Shown here piece by piece: positions 9,187-17,648 of a stretch of 49,370 nucleotides of DNA. Source of the DNA: Microbacterium sp. (GTDB lineage Bacteria; Actinomycetota; Actinomycetes; Actinomycetales; Microbacteriaceae). The DNA lies in the NCBI RefSeq assembly GCF_026393345.1, contig NZ_JAPLAI010000043.1:12653-62022 (forward strand), given 5' to 3'. The notes below the pieces were generated by a model that had not been told where the DNA came from, searched no databases, and was given only the letters and a program-made list of their open reading frames with translations. The translations under genes were made by a program, and so were the position numbers. Positions within the stretch are counted from its first letter, which is position 1, and every line of letters starts with the position of its first letter.

Positions 9187-9675
9187 TCAGGGGAGGAAGC
9201 GCCGGAGAGCGGCGGCCGCATCCTTCGCGGGCGTGCCGAGCTCCCGGTCGGTGAAGACGAGATCGTACCCGCCCTGAGTAGCACGGGTCTGGCGGAGCGA
9301 GTCGGCGGTGGTGCCGCGCCCCCCGCCGGCGAGCAGGGCGTCGGTGCGGCGCAGCCGGATGCCGAGACGCCCCTGCGCGGTGGTCCCGATGCGGTCGACA
9401 TCGGCCCACGGTGCCAGGCCCACCCGGCCGACGCGGAGGCCCCGGGTGTCGGCGACGAGCGTCGGTGTGCGCAACTGCCCGATCACGCTGATCCCGCCGC
9501 CGACGCCGAAGAGTCCCGCCGCGGCGGCGCCGATGATGAGATTCATCAGGTTGTCGACGTTCAGCAGGATGATGACGACGCCCATTGCGCCGATCAGCAG
9601 GCACACGACCAGCAGCACGATGAAGCGACCGCGCGGCGGCGTGAAGCGGATGCTGTCGGGAGGGGAATCTGCCAC
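9187..9675 (-). CDS. Small membrane protein, STM3941-like
   Basis: 162 aa. Two hydrophobic segments (about 17-37 and 43-66) are followed by a soluble PH-like beta domain (LVADTRGLRVGRVGLAPWAD and onward), ending in a charged helix. The arrangement matches STM3941-family proteins, whose function is unknown. It is 6 nt upstream of the FUSC gene. The 121 nt between its start and the next gene hold no obvious Shine-Dalgarno. Confidence 0.7.
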   Translation of the reverse strand: MADSPPDSIRFTPPRGRFIVLLVVCLLIGAMGVVIILLNVDNLMNLIIGAAAAGLFGVGGGISVIGQLRTPTLVADTRGLRVGRVGLAPWADVDRIGTTAQGRLGIRLRRTDALLAGGGRGTTADSLRQTRATQGGYDLVFTDRELGTPAKDAAAALRRFLP

Positions 9676-9796
9676 CCCGCCAGCCTACGCGGGCGTCAGC
9701 CTCGGACATGTCGTCGCCGATCCGGAGCGGAAAGGCCTCTCGTGCCCGCATCCCCTCTCATCGAACCGAACACCGGCGCGCTGACCGGAGGCCGGG

Positions 9797-10468
9797 CTAC
9801 GCCTCGTCCTCGTCCTCGTTCGCGAGCAGATCGCGGATCGCGGCGTCCATCTCGTCCGGTGGGGCCGCGGCGGTGAGGACGGGTTCCGCCGCGATCGTGA
9901 GGTCCAAGGTCCGCTGCAGGAGTTCGCCGAGGCTCGCCGCGGTGAGAAGGCCGAGCCGGTCCTGGGCGCCGAGGGGAGCGATGGCGGCCAGCTGCCAGGC
10001 GGCGGTGACGGGTTCCTCGTCCAGGTCGACGTCCCCGGCCCACACGGCGGCGCCGTACTCGGCGGCGCGTGCGAGGACCCGGCGCACGGTCCCCTCGGTC
10101 TCGCCGAGCAGCGCGCCGAGTTCGTCCTTGTATGTGAGTTCGGGCAGCGGCTCGACCCGTGCGCGGGGGTAGGGGTCGTCCGTGAGCCACTCGATCACCC
10201 GGACCCGACCCATGCCGACCGCGAGGACGCCCAGGTCACCGGATCCGGCGTCGACCTGCACGATGCGGGCCAGGGTCCCGATGTCGTGGCGCACGTCCGT
10301 GCCACCCGCCTCCGACCCGCGGGCGATGAGGACCACACCGAACTCGGGCTCCTCCTCATCGAGCAGGCGACCGAGCATGATCCGGTAGCGCTCCTCGAAG
10401 ATGCGCAGCGCGAGCGGCATCGCCGGCAGCAGCACCGTGTTCAGCGGGAACATCGGGAGCGGATCCAT
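9797..10468 (-). CDS. Lon substrate-binding-domain (LON_substr_bdg) protein
   Basis: 223 aa from ATG 10468 (MDPLPMFPLNTVLLP). The opening FPLNTVLLPAMPLALRIFEERY is the hallmark of the stand-alone Lon N-terminal domain, followed by GVVLIARGSEAGG and the usual beta strands; the C-terminal helices end in an acidic tail. No ATPase or protease domain is present. Such proteins are presumed to bind substrates or proteins; a CRBN/PUA-like fold is expected. The frame is open further upstream, but the conserved domain begins at this Met. Confidence 0.9.
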   Translation of the reverse strand: MDPLPMFPLNTVLLPAMPLALRIFEERYRIMLGRLLDEEEPEFGVVLIARGSEAGGTDVRHDIGTLARIVQVDAGSGDLGVLAVGMGRVRVIEWLTDDPYPRARVEPLPELTYKDELGALLGETEGTVRRVLARAAEYGAAVWAGDVDLDEEPVTAAWQLAAIAPLGAQDRLGLLTAASLGELLQRTLDLTIAAEPVLTAAAPPDEMDAAIRDLLANEDEDEA

Positions 10469-10505
10469 CGCCCCAGTCAACCACCGCCGGGACGTGTGAG
10501 GCCCG

Positions 10506-11423
10506 TCAGCGGGAGAGGAGATCCGCCGCGGAGCCTTCGGGCAGGGCCACGGTGATGCGGGTGCCCCACGGGTCGTCGACGGCGATCTCATGGCCTTCGT
10601 CGGCGAAGGCGAGCCCGCGATGGCGCAGCCGCGCAGCGAGCGCATCCAGATCCTCCCGGCCGGGGACCGTGATGGCCACTTCGCCCAGGCCGAGACTTGC
10701 GGCACGGGGACCGGCACCGCGGCTCTGCCACACGTTCATGGCCACATGGTGGTGGTACCCGCCGGCCGATGCGAACAGCGCCCCGGGGTAGGTCCCGATG
10801 GTCGTTTCGAACCCGAGAGCATCCACGTAGAAATCCTTCGCGCGGGCGACGTCGCCGACCTGCAGGTGCACGTGCCCGACGACGCCGGGCCGGCGGGGCG
10901 CCGCATCCAGCACCTCCTGGGTGAGGTGGCGCTGCAGGTAGGAGTTCGGGTCGAGCGCGAGGACGTCCATGCGGATCTCACCGTTCACGTGCTGCCAGGT
11001 GTCGCGGTCGCGGTCGGTGTAGAGCTCCACGCCGTTGCCCTCCGGGTCGGTGAAGTAGAACGCCTCGCTGACGAGGTGGTCGGCCGCACCGGTGAAGCGG
11101 CTGCGCGGGTCTCGCGCTGCCCGATACACGGTCGCGGCGAGGTCGGGCGCCGTGTCGAAGAGGAAGGCGGTGTGGTAGAGCCCCGCCTGGCGCGGGTCGA
11201 CGGCGGGCAGCTCCGGCGTGTGCACCAGCCGCAGCAACGGCACGCCGCCACGGCCGAGCACCCGGTGTACCTCGCGCCCCCGAGCCCGTTCCTCGATCGG
11301 CGTCAGCGCCAGCGCGTTCGCGTAGTACGACGACATCAGTTCCAGGCCGCCGACGCGCAACGTCACGGCATCCATGGTGGTGGCGGCGTTCAAGCGCAAG
11401 TCGTCGATGGCCGGGGCGTTCAT
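10506..11423 (-). CDS. Two-domain VOC-family ring-cleavage dioxygenase (catechol 2,3-dioxygenase-like)
   Basis: 305 aa. ATG 11423 is chosen because AAGGAG lies 4 nt upstream. Two vicinal-oxygen-chelate domains are visible: residues about 15-150 (VGGLELMSSYYANALALTP, YHTAFLF, FYFTDPEGNGVELY) and about 165-300 (VGHVHLQVGDVARAKDFYVD, YHHHVAMNVW). The pattern of metal ligands (His, His, Glu) resembles CatE-like extradiol dioxygenases. It probably cleaves or rearranges an aromatic or glyoxal-type substrate in the cytosol; the substrate is unknown. It is transcribed divergently from the YchJ-like gene. Confidence 0.85.
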   Translation of the reverse strand: MNAPAIDDLRLNAATTMDAVTLRVGGLELMSSYYANALALTPIEERARGREVHRVLGRGGVPLLRLVHTPELPAVDPRQAGLYHTAFLFDTAPDLAATVYRAARDPRSRFTGAADHLVSEAFYFTDPEGNGVELYTDRDRDTWQHVNGEIRMDVLALDPNSYLQRHLTQEVLDAAPRRPGVVGHVHLQVGDVARAKDFYVDALGFETTIGTYPGALFASAGGYHHHVAMNVWQSRGAGPRAASLGLGEVAITVPGREDLDALAARLRHRGLAFADEGHEIAVDDPWGTRITVALPEGSAADLLSR

Positions 11424-11499
11424 GAGACTCCTTCGGGTGGGGCTTACGGTGGACAACATCGATAGCCCTTCCCGCATTCCATTCACATGAAAGGACTTC

Positions 11500-11898
11500 A
11501 TGAGCCCCGAGCGTTGTCCCTGCGGCAGTGGCGCGCCCTACGACGAATGCTGCGGCCCGGCACTGGCCGGCTCACCGGCGGCGACCCCCGAGGCTCTCAT
11601 GCGCTCGCGCTACACCGCGTTCGTGCGGGGCGACGGGGACTACCTTGCCGCGACCTGGCATCCGGGGACGAGGCCGGATGACACCGCGCCGGATGCGGAG
11701 CTGCGCTGGACCGGGCTGGACATCCTTGATGCCCCGCCGCCGTCGCCGAAGCGCGGTGTGGTGGAGTTCATCGCCCGGTACCGCTCCGCCGGCAACGCCG
11801 GGCAGCTCCATGAGCGCAGCAGGTTCGTCTTCCAGAGCGGACGATGGTGGTACCTCGACGGCGCAACCCCCGGCGACGGATCGATGGCCGGCTCGTAG
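11500..11898 (+). CDS. YchJ-family protein with SEC-C motif
   Basis: 132 aa from ATG 11500, with AAAGGA 4 nt upstream. The N-terminus has the SEC-C zinc motif (CPCGSG plus CCGP), followed by the YchJ core (LMRSRYTAFVRGDGDYLAATW and FVFQSGRWWYLDG). Length and order are normal for the family. The role is unknown; SEC-C motifs bind zinc and often contact protein translocation or degradation machinery. It is followed after 9 nt by the NAD(P)-binding gene, which appears to have its own promoter. Confidence 0.9.
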   Translation: MSPERCPCGSGAPYDECCGPALAGSPAATPEALMRSRYTAFVRGDGDYLAATWHPGTRPDDTAPDAELRWTGLDILDAPPPSPKRGVVEFIARYRSAGNAGQLHERSRFVFQSGRWWYLDGATPGDGSMAGS

Positions 11899-11901
11899 GC
11901 T
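11896..11901 (+). promoter_or_regulatory. -10 element for a leaderless transcript (NAD(P)-binding gene)
   Basis: TAGGCT ends exactly 6 nt before ATG 11908. It overlaps the stop codon region of the YchJ-like gene. Confidence 0.5.
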
Positions 11902-11907
11902 GGCGCT

Positions 11908-12555
11908 ATGTCACGCATCCTCGTCTTCGGCGGCCACGGCAAGGTCGCCCTGTACCTCGAACGTCTGCTCGCCGCCCGTGGCGACGACGTCACGGCTGTC
12001 ATCCGGAACCCCGACCATGAGGCCGAGGTCGCCGCAACGGGTGCCGTGCCCGTCGTCCTCGACATCGAGACCCTCGATGTCGACGCGCTCACCAACCTCG
12101 TGGCCGCGAACGACGCCATCGTCTGGTCGGCCGGTGCCGGCGGCGGCTCCGCCGAGCGCACGTACGCGGTCGATCGCGACGGGGCGATCCGGTCGATGGA
12201 TGCGGCCCGCGCGGCCGGCGTCCGCCGATACGTCATGGTGTCGTGGATCGGGTCGAAGCCCGATCACGGCATCCCCGAGAACGACGCGTTCTTCGCCTAC
12301 GCCGACGCCAAACTCGCCGCAGACGAGCATCTGCGCGCCAGCGGACTGGATGCCACCATCCTCGGCCCCGGCACCCTCACCCTCGAGGACGCCACGGGCC
12401 TCATCGAGATCGATCCGCAGGGACGCGGGGAAGTGCCGCGTGCGGACGTCGCCGCGGTCATCGCTGCCGTGCTGGCGGACGACACCACGATCGGACGCAC
12501 GATCCGCTTCGGCAGCGGCGACACCCCAATCGTGGAGGCGCTGCGCGCCGTGTGA
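11908..12555 (+). CDS. NAD(P)-binding oxidoreductase (atypical SDR, NmrA/YwnB-like)
   Basis: 215 aa. The N-terminus has a Rossmann motif, ILVFGGHGKVALYLERLL (GGxGxxA type), and the body matches atypical short-chain dehydrogenases (VWSAGAGGGSAERTYAVDRD, RYVMVSWIG, YADAKLAADEHLRASGLD). Such proteins bind NAD(P) in the cytosol and act as reductases or redox sensors; the substrate is unknown. It precedes a flavin monooxygenase gene by 51 nt, and with the flavin reductase beyond it forms a redox group on the plus strand. Confidence 0.85.
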   Translation: MSRILVFGGHGKVALYLERLLAARGDDVTAVIRNPDHEAEVAATGAVPVVLDIETLDVDALTNLVAANDAIVWSAGAGGGSAERTYAVDRDGAIRSMDAARAAGVRRYVMVSWIGSKPDHGIPENDAFFAYADAKLAADEHLRASGLDATILGPGTLTLEDATGLIEIDPQGRGEVPRADVAAVIAAVLADDTTIGRTIRFGSGDTPIVEALRAV

Positions 12556-12606
12556 CCCGATTCATGCGGGGGAATATGTCGTGGCGCTGACGGTGTTGCA
12601 GATTCC

Positions 12607-13737
12607 GTGACCCTGCCAGCCCTCGACACCCCGGTGGACATCGTCGTCATCGGTGCCGGGCAGGCGGGCCTGTCTGCTGCCCACCACCTGCGGCGGCGGG
12701 GATTCGTGCCGGTAGCGCAGGCGGCAGCCGGGGACCACACCTTCGTCGTGCTGGATCAGAATGCGGGCCCGGGCGGCGCGTGGCAGCACCGGTGGGCGTC
12801 ATTGCGGATGGCCACGGTGAACGGCATCCATGAACTCCCGGCGGCCCCCGTTCCGCCGGCCGACCCCGGCTCCGCGGCCCGCGATGTGTTGCCCGCCTAC
12901 TTCGCCGACTACGAGCGTCGCTTCGACCTCGACGTGCAGCGCCCGGTCACCGTGCGTCGCGTGAGCCGCGCGGACGACGACCCGCAGGGGCGGCTCCTCG
13001 TCGAAACCGACCACGGCGGCTACGCGGCGCGCGACGTCATCAATGCTACCGGGACGTGGACCCGGCCCTACTGGCCCGCGTATCCGGGCCGCGAGCGATT
13101 CCTCGGCCGCCAGCTCCACGTGCACGATTACGTGTCGGCGGCGGAGTTCGCAGGCAAGCGGGTCGTCATCGTCGGCGCCGGCGTCTCGGCCGTGCAGCTG
13201 CTCGATGAGATCTCCCGCGTCACCGACACATTCTGGGTCACCCGGCGCGAGCCGGAGTGGCGCAGCGCCGACTTCGACACCGCCGCGCGGATCGCGGCGA
13301 TCGCCGGGGTCGAAGAGCGTGTCCGTGCGGGGGAACCGGTCGGCAGCGTCATCTCGGTCACCGGCATGCACTGGTCACCGTGGGCGCGCGCCGCCGACGA
13401 GCGGGGCGTGCTTGTGCGGCACCCGATGTTCGCCGCCATCGAGCCCCACGGCGTCCGGATGCCGGACGGCACGTCCGAGCCGGCCGACGTGATCCTCTGG
13501 GCCACCGGGTTCCGCGCGGCGCTCGACCACCTGTCGCCGCTGCGCCTGCGGACGCCCGCGGGCGGAATCCGGGTCGCAGACGGGCGCTCGCTCGACGAGC
13601 CGCGCCTCTTCCTCATCGGCTACGGCCCCTCACAGTCCACCGTCGGCGCCAACCGTGCCGGCCGCGCGGCCGCCGCCGCCATCGTCGCGGCGCAGGCCGC
13701 CGCACAGAACCTCGAACGTCAGGAGATGCCCGCATGA
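12607..13737 (+). CDS. FAD/NAD(P)-dependent oxidoreductase, flavin-monooxygenase-like (CzcO type)
   Basis: 376 aa from GTG 12607. Two dinucleotide-binding motifs are clear: VIGAGQAGLSAAHHL near residue 12 for FAD and VVIVGAGVSAVQLL near residue 184 for NAD(P). GGAWQHRWASLRMAT resembles the segment after the FAD motif in class B monooxygenases, and LWATGFRAALDHL matches the conserved ATG motif near the C-terminus. It is probably a soluble oxygenase or oxidoreductase; the substrate is unknown. A flavin reductase gene follows, and the intervening 61 nt contain a perfect palindrome. Confidence 0.85.
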   Translation: MTLPALDTPVDIVVIGAGQAGLSAAHHLRRRGFVPVAQAAAGDHTFVVLDQNAGPGGAWQHRWASLRMATVNGIHELPAAPVPPADPGSAARDVLPAYFADYERRFDLDVQRPVTVRRVSRADDDPQGRLLVETDHGGYAARDVINATGTWTRPYWPAYPGRERFLGRQLHVHDYVSAAEFAGKRVVIVGAGVSAVQLLDEISRVTDTFWVTRREPEWRSADFDTAARIAAIAGVEERVRAGEPVGSVISVTGMHWSPWARAADERGVLVRHPMFAAIEPHGVRMPDGTSEPADVILWATGFRAALDHLSPLRLRTPAGGIRVADGRSLDEPRLFLIGYGPSQSTVGANRAGRAAAAAIVAAQAAAQNLERQEMPA

Positions 13738-13761
13738 ACCATTGCGTGATGTGTCGGCCCC

Positions 13762-13778
13762 GGATGCGGACCGCATCC
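13762..13778. repeat. Perfect 8-1-8 palindrome GGATGCGG-A-CCGCATCC
   Basis: In the gap between the flavin monooxygenase and flavin reductase genes two copies of the dispersed octamer face each other around one base. It could be an operator or a paired copy of the genome motif described in the findings; the 1-nt loop makes a simple RNA hairpin less favourable without opening inner pairs. Confidence 0.7.
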
Positions 13779-13786
13779 ATCGTCCG

Positions 13787-13792
13787 TACGGT
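13787..13792 (+). promoter_or_regulatory. -10 element for a leaderless transcript (flavin reductase gene)
   Basis: TACGGT ends 6 nt before ATG 13799; the palindrome at 13762-13778 lies just upstream, over the expected -35 region. Confidence 0.45.
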
Positions 13793-13798
13793 CGAAGC

Positions 13799-14398
13799 AT
13801 GACCGGCTCCTCCGCTTCCTCGCCCGCCGACCGCCAGGCTGCCGCCGAGGCCACCTCGCACGATCACGATCGGACGCTGGGAGCCTCCCTGTCCGCCGAC
13901 GATTTCAAGGCACTGTTCCGCGGTCACCCGGGCGGGGTTGCGGTCATCACGGCGGAGGGGCCCGACGGGCCGGTCGCACTGACCGCCACCTCGGTGTCGT
14001 CGGTGAGCGTCGACCCGCCGCTGCTCATCTTCTCGGTGTCGGCGTTGTCCTCGGCCACGCCCGCGATCCTCGCCGCCGACACGATCGTGGTGCATCTGCT
14101 CGACGGCGAGGACCTCGACGTGGCCCAGCTCGCGGCGACCAGCGGCATCGACCGATTCGCCGACCGCACCCGCTGGTCGCGCCTCGTGACCGGCGAGCCG
14201 GTCTACCACGGCGTGCGCGCCTGGGTGCGGTGCAGCATCGTGGAGCGGATGAACGCGGGCGGATCGACCGTCATCGCCGCGCACGCGCTGCAGTCCGACA
14301 TCGCCCGCGATGTGGAGCCCGGTGAGCACGGCAACGCGCTGGTGTACCACAACCGCACCTGGCACCGTCTCGGCGACCACTCGCGCGTCGACGGCTGA
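13799..14398 (+). CDS. Flavin reductase-like (FMN-binding split barrel) protein
   Basis: 199 aa from ATG 13799. After a polar, His/Asp-rich tail of about 30 residues comes a flavin reductase domain: LFRGHPGGVAVITAEGPDG, ALTATSVSSVSVDPPLLIFS, and a C-terminal YHNRTWHRLG, typical of HpaC-like reductases. These supply reduced flavin to a partner oxygenase, or act as stand-alone FMN proteins. The adjacent flavoprotein gene is an obvious candidate partner (inference). The frame is open further upstream, but the spacing to TACGGT supports this start. Confidence 0.88.
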   Translation: MTGSSASSPADRQAAAEATSHDHDRTLGASLSADDFKALFRGHPGGVAVITAEGPDGPVALTATSVSSVSVDPPLLIFSVSALSSATPAILAADTIVVHLLDGEDLDVAQLAATSGIDRFADRTRWSRLVTGEPVYHGVRAWVRCSIVERMNAGGSTVIAAHALQSDIARDVEPGEHGNALVYHNRTWHRLGDHSRVDG

Positions 14399-14418
14399 CC
14401 GCAGCGCCGGCGGCGGTC

Positions 14419-15927
14419 TCAGAGCGCGGGATAGGCCTCCAGCGTCATGCCGTCGGTGAGCGCCGGGTAGAAGAGCACATCGAACGGCCCGCTGCCGCCG
14501 GCCGGGACGGCCTCGGCATAGCCGCGCGCCGCGTTCACGATCGTGCCGGCCGCGTCGCGGGCGATGACCGAAACCACGACATAGTCGGCGTCGTCGGAGA
14601 ACGTGCTCGTGACCGTTCCCGTGACCGTCGTCGTGCTGGAATCCGCGGTAGCGCTGATGCCGTCGACCGTGAGCTCGCCCAGGTCCGCCGGGTCGACGAG
14701 GTACCCGTTCTCGGCATCGGGCAGGCCGATCTCGAGCTCGGAGATCTGCACGTCGGTCAGACCGTCGAAGTAGCCGACGATCGCGACGGTCCCGGGGAGG
14801 ATCGTCAGGTACTCGTCATTTGTCGCGAGTTCCACACCGCCGGCATCCAGGGCAGTGACGGTGAGGTCCTCGTAGTCGAAGACGGCGTCGTCGTTGGGGT
14901 TCTCAATGATGACCGCATACCACCAGCTGCCGTCGCCGCTGTCGCCGAACGCCGTTTCGAGGACCGTCAGGTCCTGATCGGCGCCGTACTCGGCGTCGGC
15001 ATCGCCTTCGCCCGGGTAGGGCTCGATCGTGCTGTCGTCGGGGACGCTGTCCTCGATCGCGGCGATGCCGCCGAGCGTGAGGACGAAGATCGACACGATC
15101 GCGACGATGATGGCGGCGAGCCCGGCGACCACCGACACGATGAGGGCGGCGATGCTGAACCCGGTGCCGCCCTGCTTCTTGCTGACCAGGGCGATGATCG
15201 CGAGGACGATCGCTGCGATCAGCAGGGGGATGGAGATGAGGTTCACGAGCGGGATGAACGCGAGAACGGCGCCCCCGATCGCGAGGCACAGCGCGATGAC
15301 CCCGAGCGTCTTGGGGCGGGTGTCGGCGGGCTTGCCAGGGCCGGGAGGTACCGAACCCGGGGCCGGGGTGTGTCCGGGCGGGATGCTGCCGCCCGCGGGC
15401 GGGTACTGACCGGCAGGCGCCCCGTACTGTCCGGGAGGGGCGGCGGGAGCCCCGTACGGGCCGGCGGGCGGGGCGGCCTGACCCGCGGGGGGTGTGTACG
15501 GTCCGGCCGGCGGAACGCTGGCGGATGCGGGATATCCGCCCGGTGCACCGGGGTAGCCGGAGGCCGCCGCGTACGGCGGAAGCGGAGTCGTCGGCGCGGC
15601 GGGCTGCGCGCTCGGCGGCTGAGCCGCAGCAGGCGGCTGCGGTGCCGCGGGCGCCGCTGCGGGCGGTCCCGCGGGAGCTCCGGCGGCGCCGGAGGGCTGG
15701 GCGCCCGCGACGGGGACCGGCGCTGCACCGGGGTAGGGCTGGACGAACTGCGGGGCGGCGGGGGCCGGGGCCGGCTCCGCCGGGGGAGCGGACGGGGGCG
15801 TGGGAGCCTCGGGGGCGGTCGGCTCGGACGGGGGAGTCGTGGACTGCTCCGGGGCGAGCGGTGCGCCCGGGTCAGACGCGGCCGAGTCCTCAGGGGCGGG
15901 GGTGTCAGGGTGTGACGGATCGGACAT
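14419..15927 (-). CDS. Proline-rich DUF4190 membrane protein with extracellular FxLYD-like repeats
   Basis: 502 aa; GAGGAG lies 8 nt before ATG 15927. Residues 1-205 are a Pro/Ala/Gly-rich, unstructured tail with many PAP, PPA and YGAP-type repeats. Two hydrophobic helical stretches around 208-285 match DUF4190 (TLGVIALCLAIGGAVLAFIP). The C-terminal 200 residues form two beta-rich repeats resembling FxLYD domains (WWYAVIIENPNDDAVFDYED; DADYVVVSVIARDAAGTIVN). The predicted topology is a cytoplasmic disordered tail, membrane anchor and exported C-terminus. The function is unknown; such tails often scaffold cell-envelope or division complexes (inference). Confidence 0.82.
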   Translation of the reverse strand: MSDPSHPDTPAPEDSAASDPGAPLAPEQSTTPPSEPTAPEAPTPPSAPPAEPAPAPAAPQFVQPYPGAAPVPVAGAQPSGAAGAPAGPPAAAPAAPQPPAAAQPPSAQPAAPTTPLPPYAAASGYPGAPGGYPASASVPPAGPYTPPAGQAAPPAGPYGAPAAPPGQYGAPAGQYPPAGGSIPPGHTPAPGSVPPGPGKPADTRPKTLGVIALCLAIGGAVLAFIPLVNLISIPLLIAAIVLAIIALVSKKQGGTGFSIAALIVSVVAGLAAIIVAIVSIFVLTLGGIAAIEDSVPDDSTIEPYPGEGDADAEYGADQDLTVLETAFGDSGDGSWWYAVIIENPNDDAVFDYEDLTVTALDAGGVELATNDEYLTILPGTVAIVGYFDGLTDVQISELEIGLPDAENGYLVDPADLGELTVDGISATADSSTTTVTGTVTSTFSDDADYVVVSVIARDAAGTIVNAARGYAEAVPAGGSGPFDVLFYPALTDGMTLEAYPAL

Positions 15928-16030
15928 GCGTGTGGCTCCTCGGCGCGCGCCGGCACGTCCGGCGACGCCCTGAGCCTAGGGCCGATGGTGCCCGGGCTGC
16001 CGCCTGCTGTGTCTTTCCTGTGGACAGCGC

Positions 16031-16411
16031 TCAGCGGCGACGGCGAACGAGCGTGGCGACGCCACGCCAGCCCACGAGGAAGACGAACAGGACGATCGTC
16101 GCGACGATGACGAAGGCGAGGGCGATGCCCTGTCCGCTGACCGCGCGCAGCAGCATCCCGCCCGCGACCGTGACGAGCCAGACGCCGACGCCGGTGCGGA
16201 GCGGCGCGGTCGGGCGCCGCCAGGCGCGAAGGGTCACCCACCCGACGGCGAGGGCCACGAGGAAAGGCCATGCCGTGAGCGCCAGGCCCGCCAGGACAGG
16301 CTCGTCGTGGCTGGCGCGACCGACCGCGGCGAACACGAGCACGGCGACCACGTCGATGACCGCCGCGAGGGCAAGAATGGCAGGGCGGGGGGACACAGCA
16401 GTGGCGGACAT
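16031..16411 (-). CDS. DUF3054 membrane protein
   Basis: 126 aa with four hydrophobic helices (about 11-30, 40-60, 73-92, 95-116), an Asp in helix 1 (AAVIDVVAVLVFAAVGRASH), and the FLVALAVGWV and RTGVGVWLVTVAGGMLLR segments characteristic of DUF3054. The function is unknown. GACAAT at 16418-16423 lies 6 nt upstream of the ATG. The RNase HI gene starts divergently 72 nt away. Confidence 0.87.
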   Translation of the reverse strand: MSATAVSPRPAILALAAVIDVVAVLVFAAVGRASHDEPVLAGLALTAWPFLVALAVGWVTLRAWRRPTAPLRTGVGVWLVTVAGGMLLRAVSGQGIALAFVIVATIVLFVFLVGWRGVATLVRRRR

Positions 16412-16482
16412 GCCTCCATTGTCCCCGGCGGCGGGCGGCCCGTTCGCTCGTCACTTCGGCGGATGCTGCGAGACTGAGAAGC

Positions 16483-17052
16483 GTGCCGACTCCGATCTCC
16501 CCGCATCCCACCGACCGCTACGTCGTCGCCACCGACGGCGCCTGCAAGGGCAACCCCGGCCCCGCCGGCTGGGCCTGGGTCGGCGAGGACGGCAATTGGG
16601 CCGCGGGATCGCTCCCCGAGGGTACGAACAACATCGGCGAACTCCTCGGGCTGCTCCACGCGATCACCGACCACGCCGACGTCGAGCAGCTCATCATCCA
16701 GGCAGACTCGAAGTACGCGATCGACACCTACTCGTCGTGGATGGACGGGCATCGCCGGCGCGGATGGGTGACGAGCGCCAAGAAGCCGGTGGCGAACCGC
16801 GAGATCCTCGAGCAGCTCATCGCCGCCCGCGATGCACGGCGCGCGGCCGGCAAGCCCGATATCGTTCTCGAGCACGTCCGCGGGCACGCCGGGCACCGGT
16901 TGAACAGCTGGGCGGACGAGCGAGCCGTGCGCGCCTCGCAGCACGCGGCGCAGGGCGAGGCGCTCACCTGGACGTCGCTGCGGGGGCTCGATCCGCTCGA
17001 CGTCACTGTGGACCCGCCGAAGAGCGCCGGGGATCGCGTCCGGAAGCGATGA
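16483..17052 (+). CDS. rnhA: Ribonuclease HI
   Basis: 189 aa from GTG 16483. It cleaves RNA in RNA-DNA hybrids in the cytosol. The metal-binding carboxylates are in place: Asp18 in ATDGACKGNPGPAGW, Glu in NNIGELLGLLHA, Asp in IQADSKYAID, and Asp in the final NSWADERAVRA helix. The basic SWMDGHRRRGWVTSAKKPV stretch matches the handle region. A C-terminal extension of about 40 residues goes beyond the core. Its stop overlaps the next ATG by 4 nt (ATGA). Confidence 0.94.
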   Translation: MPTPISPHPTDRYVVATDGACKGNPGPAGWAWVGEDGNWAAGSLPEGTNNIGELLGLLHAITDHADVEQLIIQADSKYAIDTYSSWMDGHRRRGWVTSAKKPVANREILEQLIAARDARRAAGKPDIVLEHVRGHAGHRLNSWADERAVRASQHAAQGEALTWTSLRGLDPLDVTVDPPKSAGDRVRKR

Positions 17053-17627
17053 CCGAGATCGATCCGCTGATCGTTCCCGACGTCGAGGCCTGGCGCGGGT
17101 GGCTCGACGCGAACGAGGAGACGTCCGACGGCGTCTGGCTCGTGCTGGCGAAGAAGGGCGTGACCGATCCCACGTCGGTCACCTACGCGCTGGCCCTCGA
17201 TGAGGCGTTGTGCAGCGGCTGGATCGATGGACCGAAACGGGGCCGGGATGCGGCCACGCACCTGCAGCGGTTCACCCCGCGTCGTCGTGCTTCGCTCTGG
17301 TCGCAACGCAACGTCGGGATCGTGGAGCGGTTGACCGCCGAAGGCCGGATGCGACCGCGCGGTCAGGCCGAGATCGATCGCGCCCGCGCCGACGGTCGCT
17401 GGGACCGCGCCTACGCGGACGCGGCGACGGCGGAGGTCCCGGCCGACCTGCTCGCCGCGTTCGCGGCCGACCCGGCACTGGCGGCGACCTTTGCGAGCGC
17501 GAATAAGACGAACCGGTACGCGGTCATCCACCGGCTCATCACCGCACCGAACGATGCCACCCGGGCGCGACGCCTGGAGCGGCTCGTCGGCATGCTCGCA
17601 CGCGGGGACTACCCCTACCCGCAGTGA
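17049..17627 (+). CDS. YdeI/OmpD-associated family protein
   Basis: 192 aa from an ATG overlapping the RNase HI stop. The opening region (WRGWLDANEETSDGVWLVLAKKG, then LDEALCSGWIDG) and RFTPRRRASLWSQRN match the bacteriocin-protection YdeI/OmpD-associated family; the C-terminus (FASANKTNRYAVIHRLITA) carries the usual helical tail. No signal peptide, so cytosolic. The molecular function is unknown despite the name; in other actinobacteria it is linked to general stress only by association. Confidence 0.88.
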   Translation: MTEIDPLIVPDVEAWRGWLDANEETSDGVWLVLAKKGVTDPTSVTYALALDEALCSGWIDGPKRGRDAATHLQRFTPRRRASLWSQRNVGIVERLTAEGRMRPRGQAEIDRARADGRWDRAYADAATAEVPADLLAAFAADPALAATFASANKTNRYAVIHRLITAPNDATRARRLERLVGMLARGDYPYPQ

Positions 17628-17648
17628 CCCCGCTGCGCGAGCACGCGG

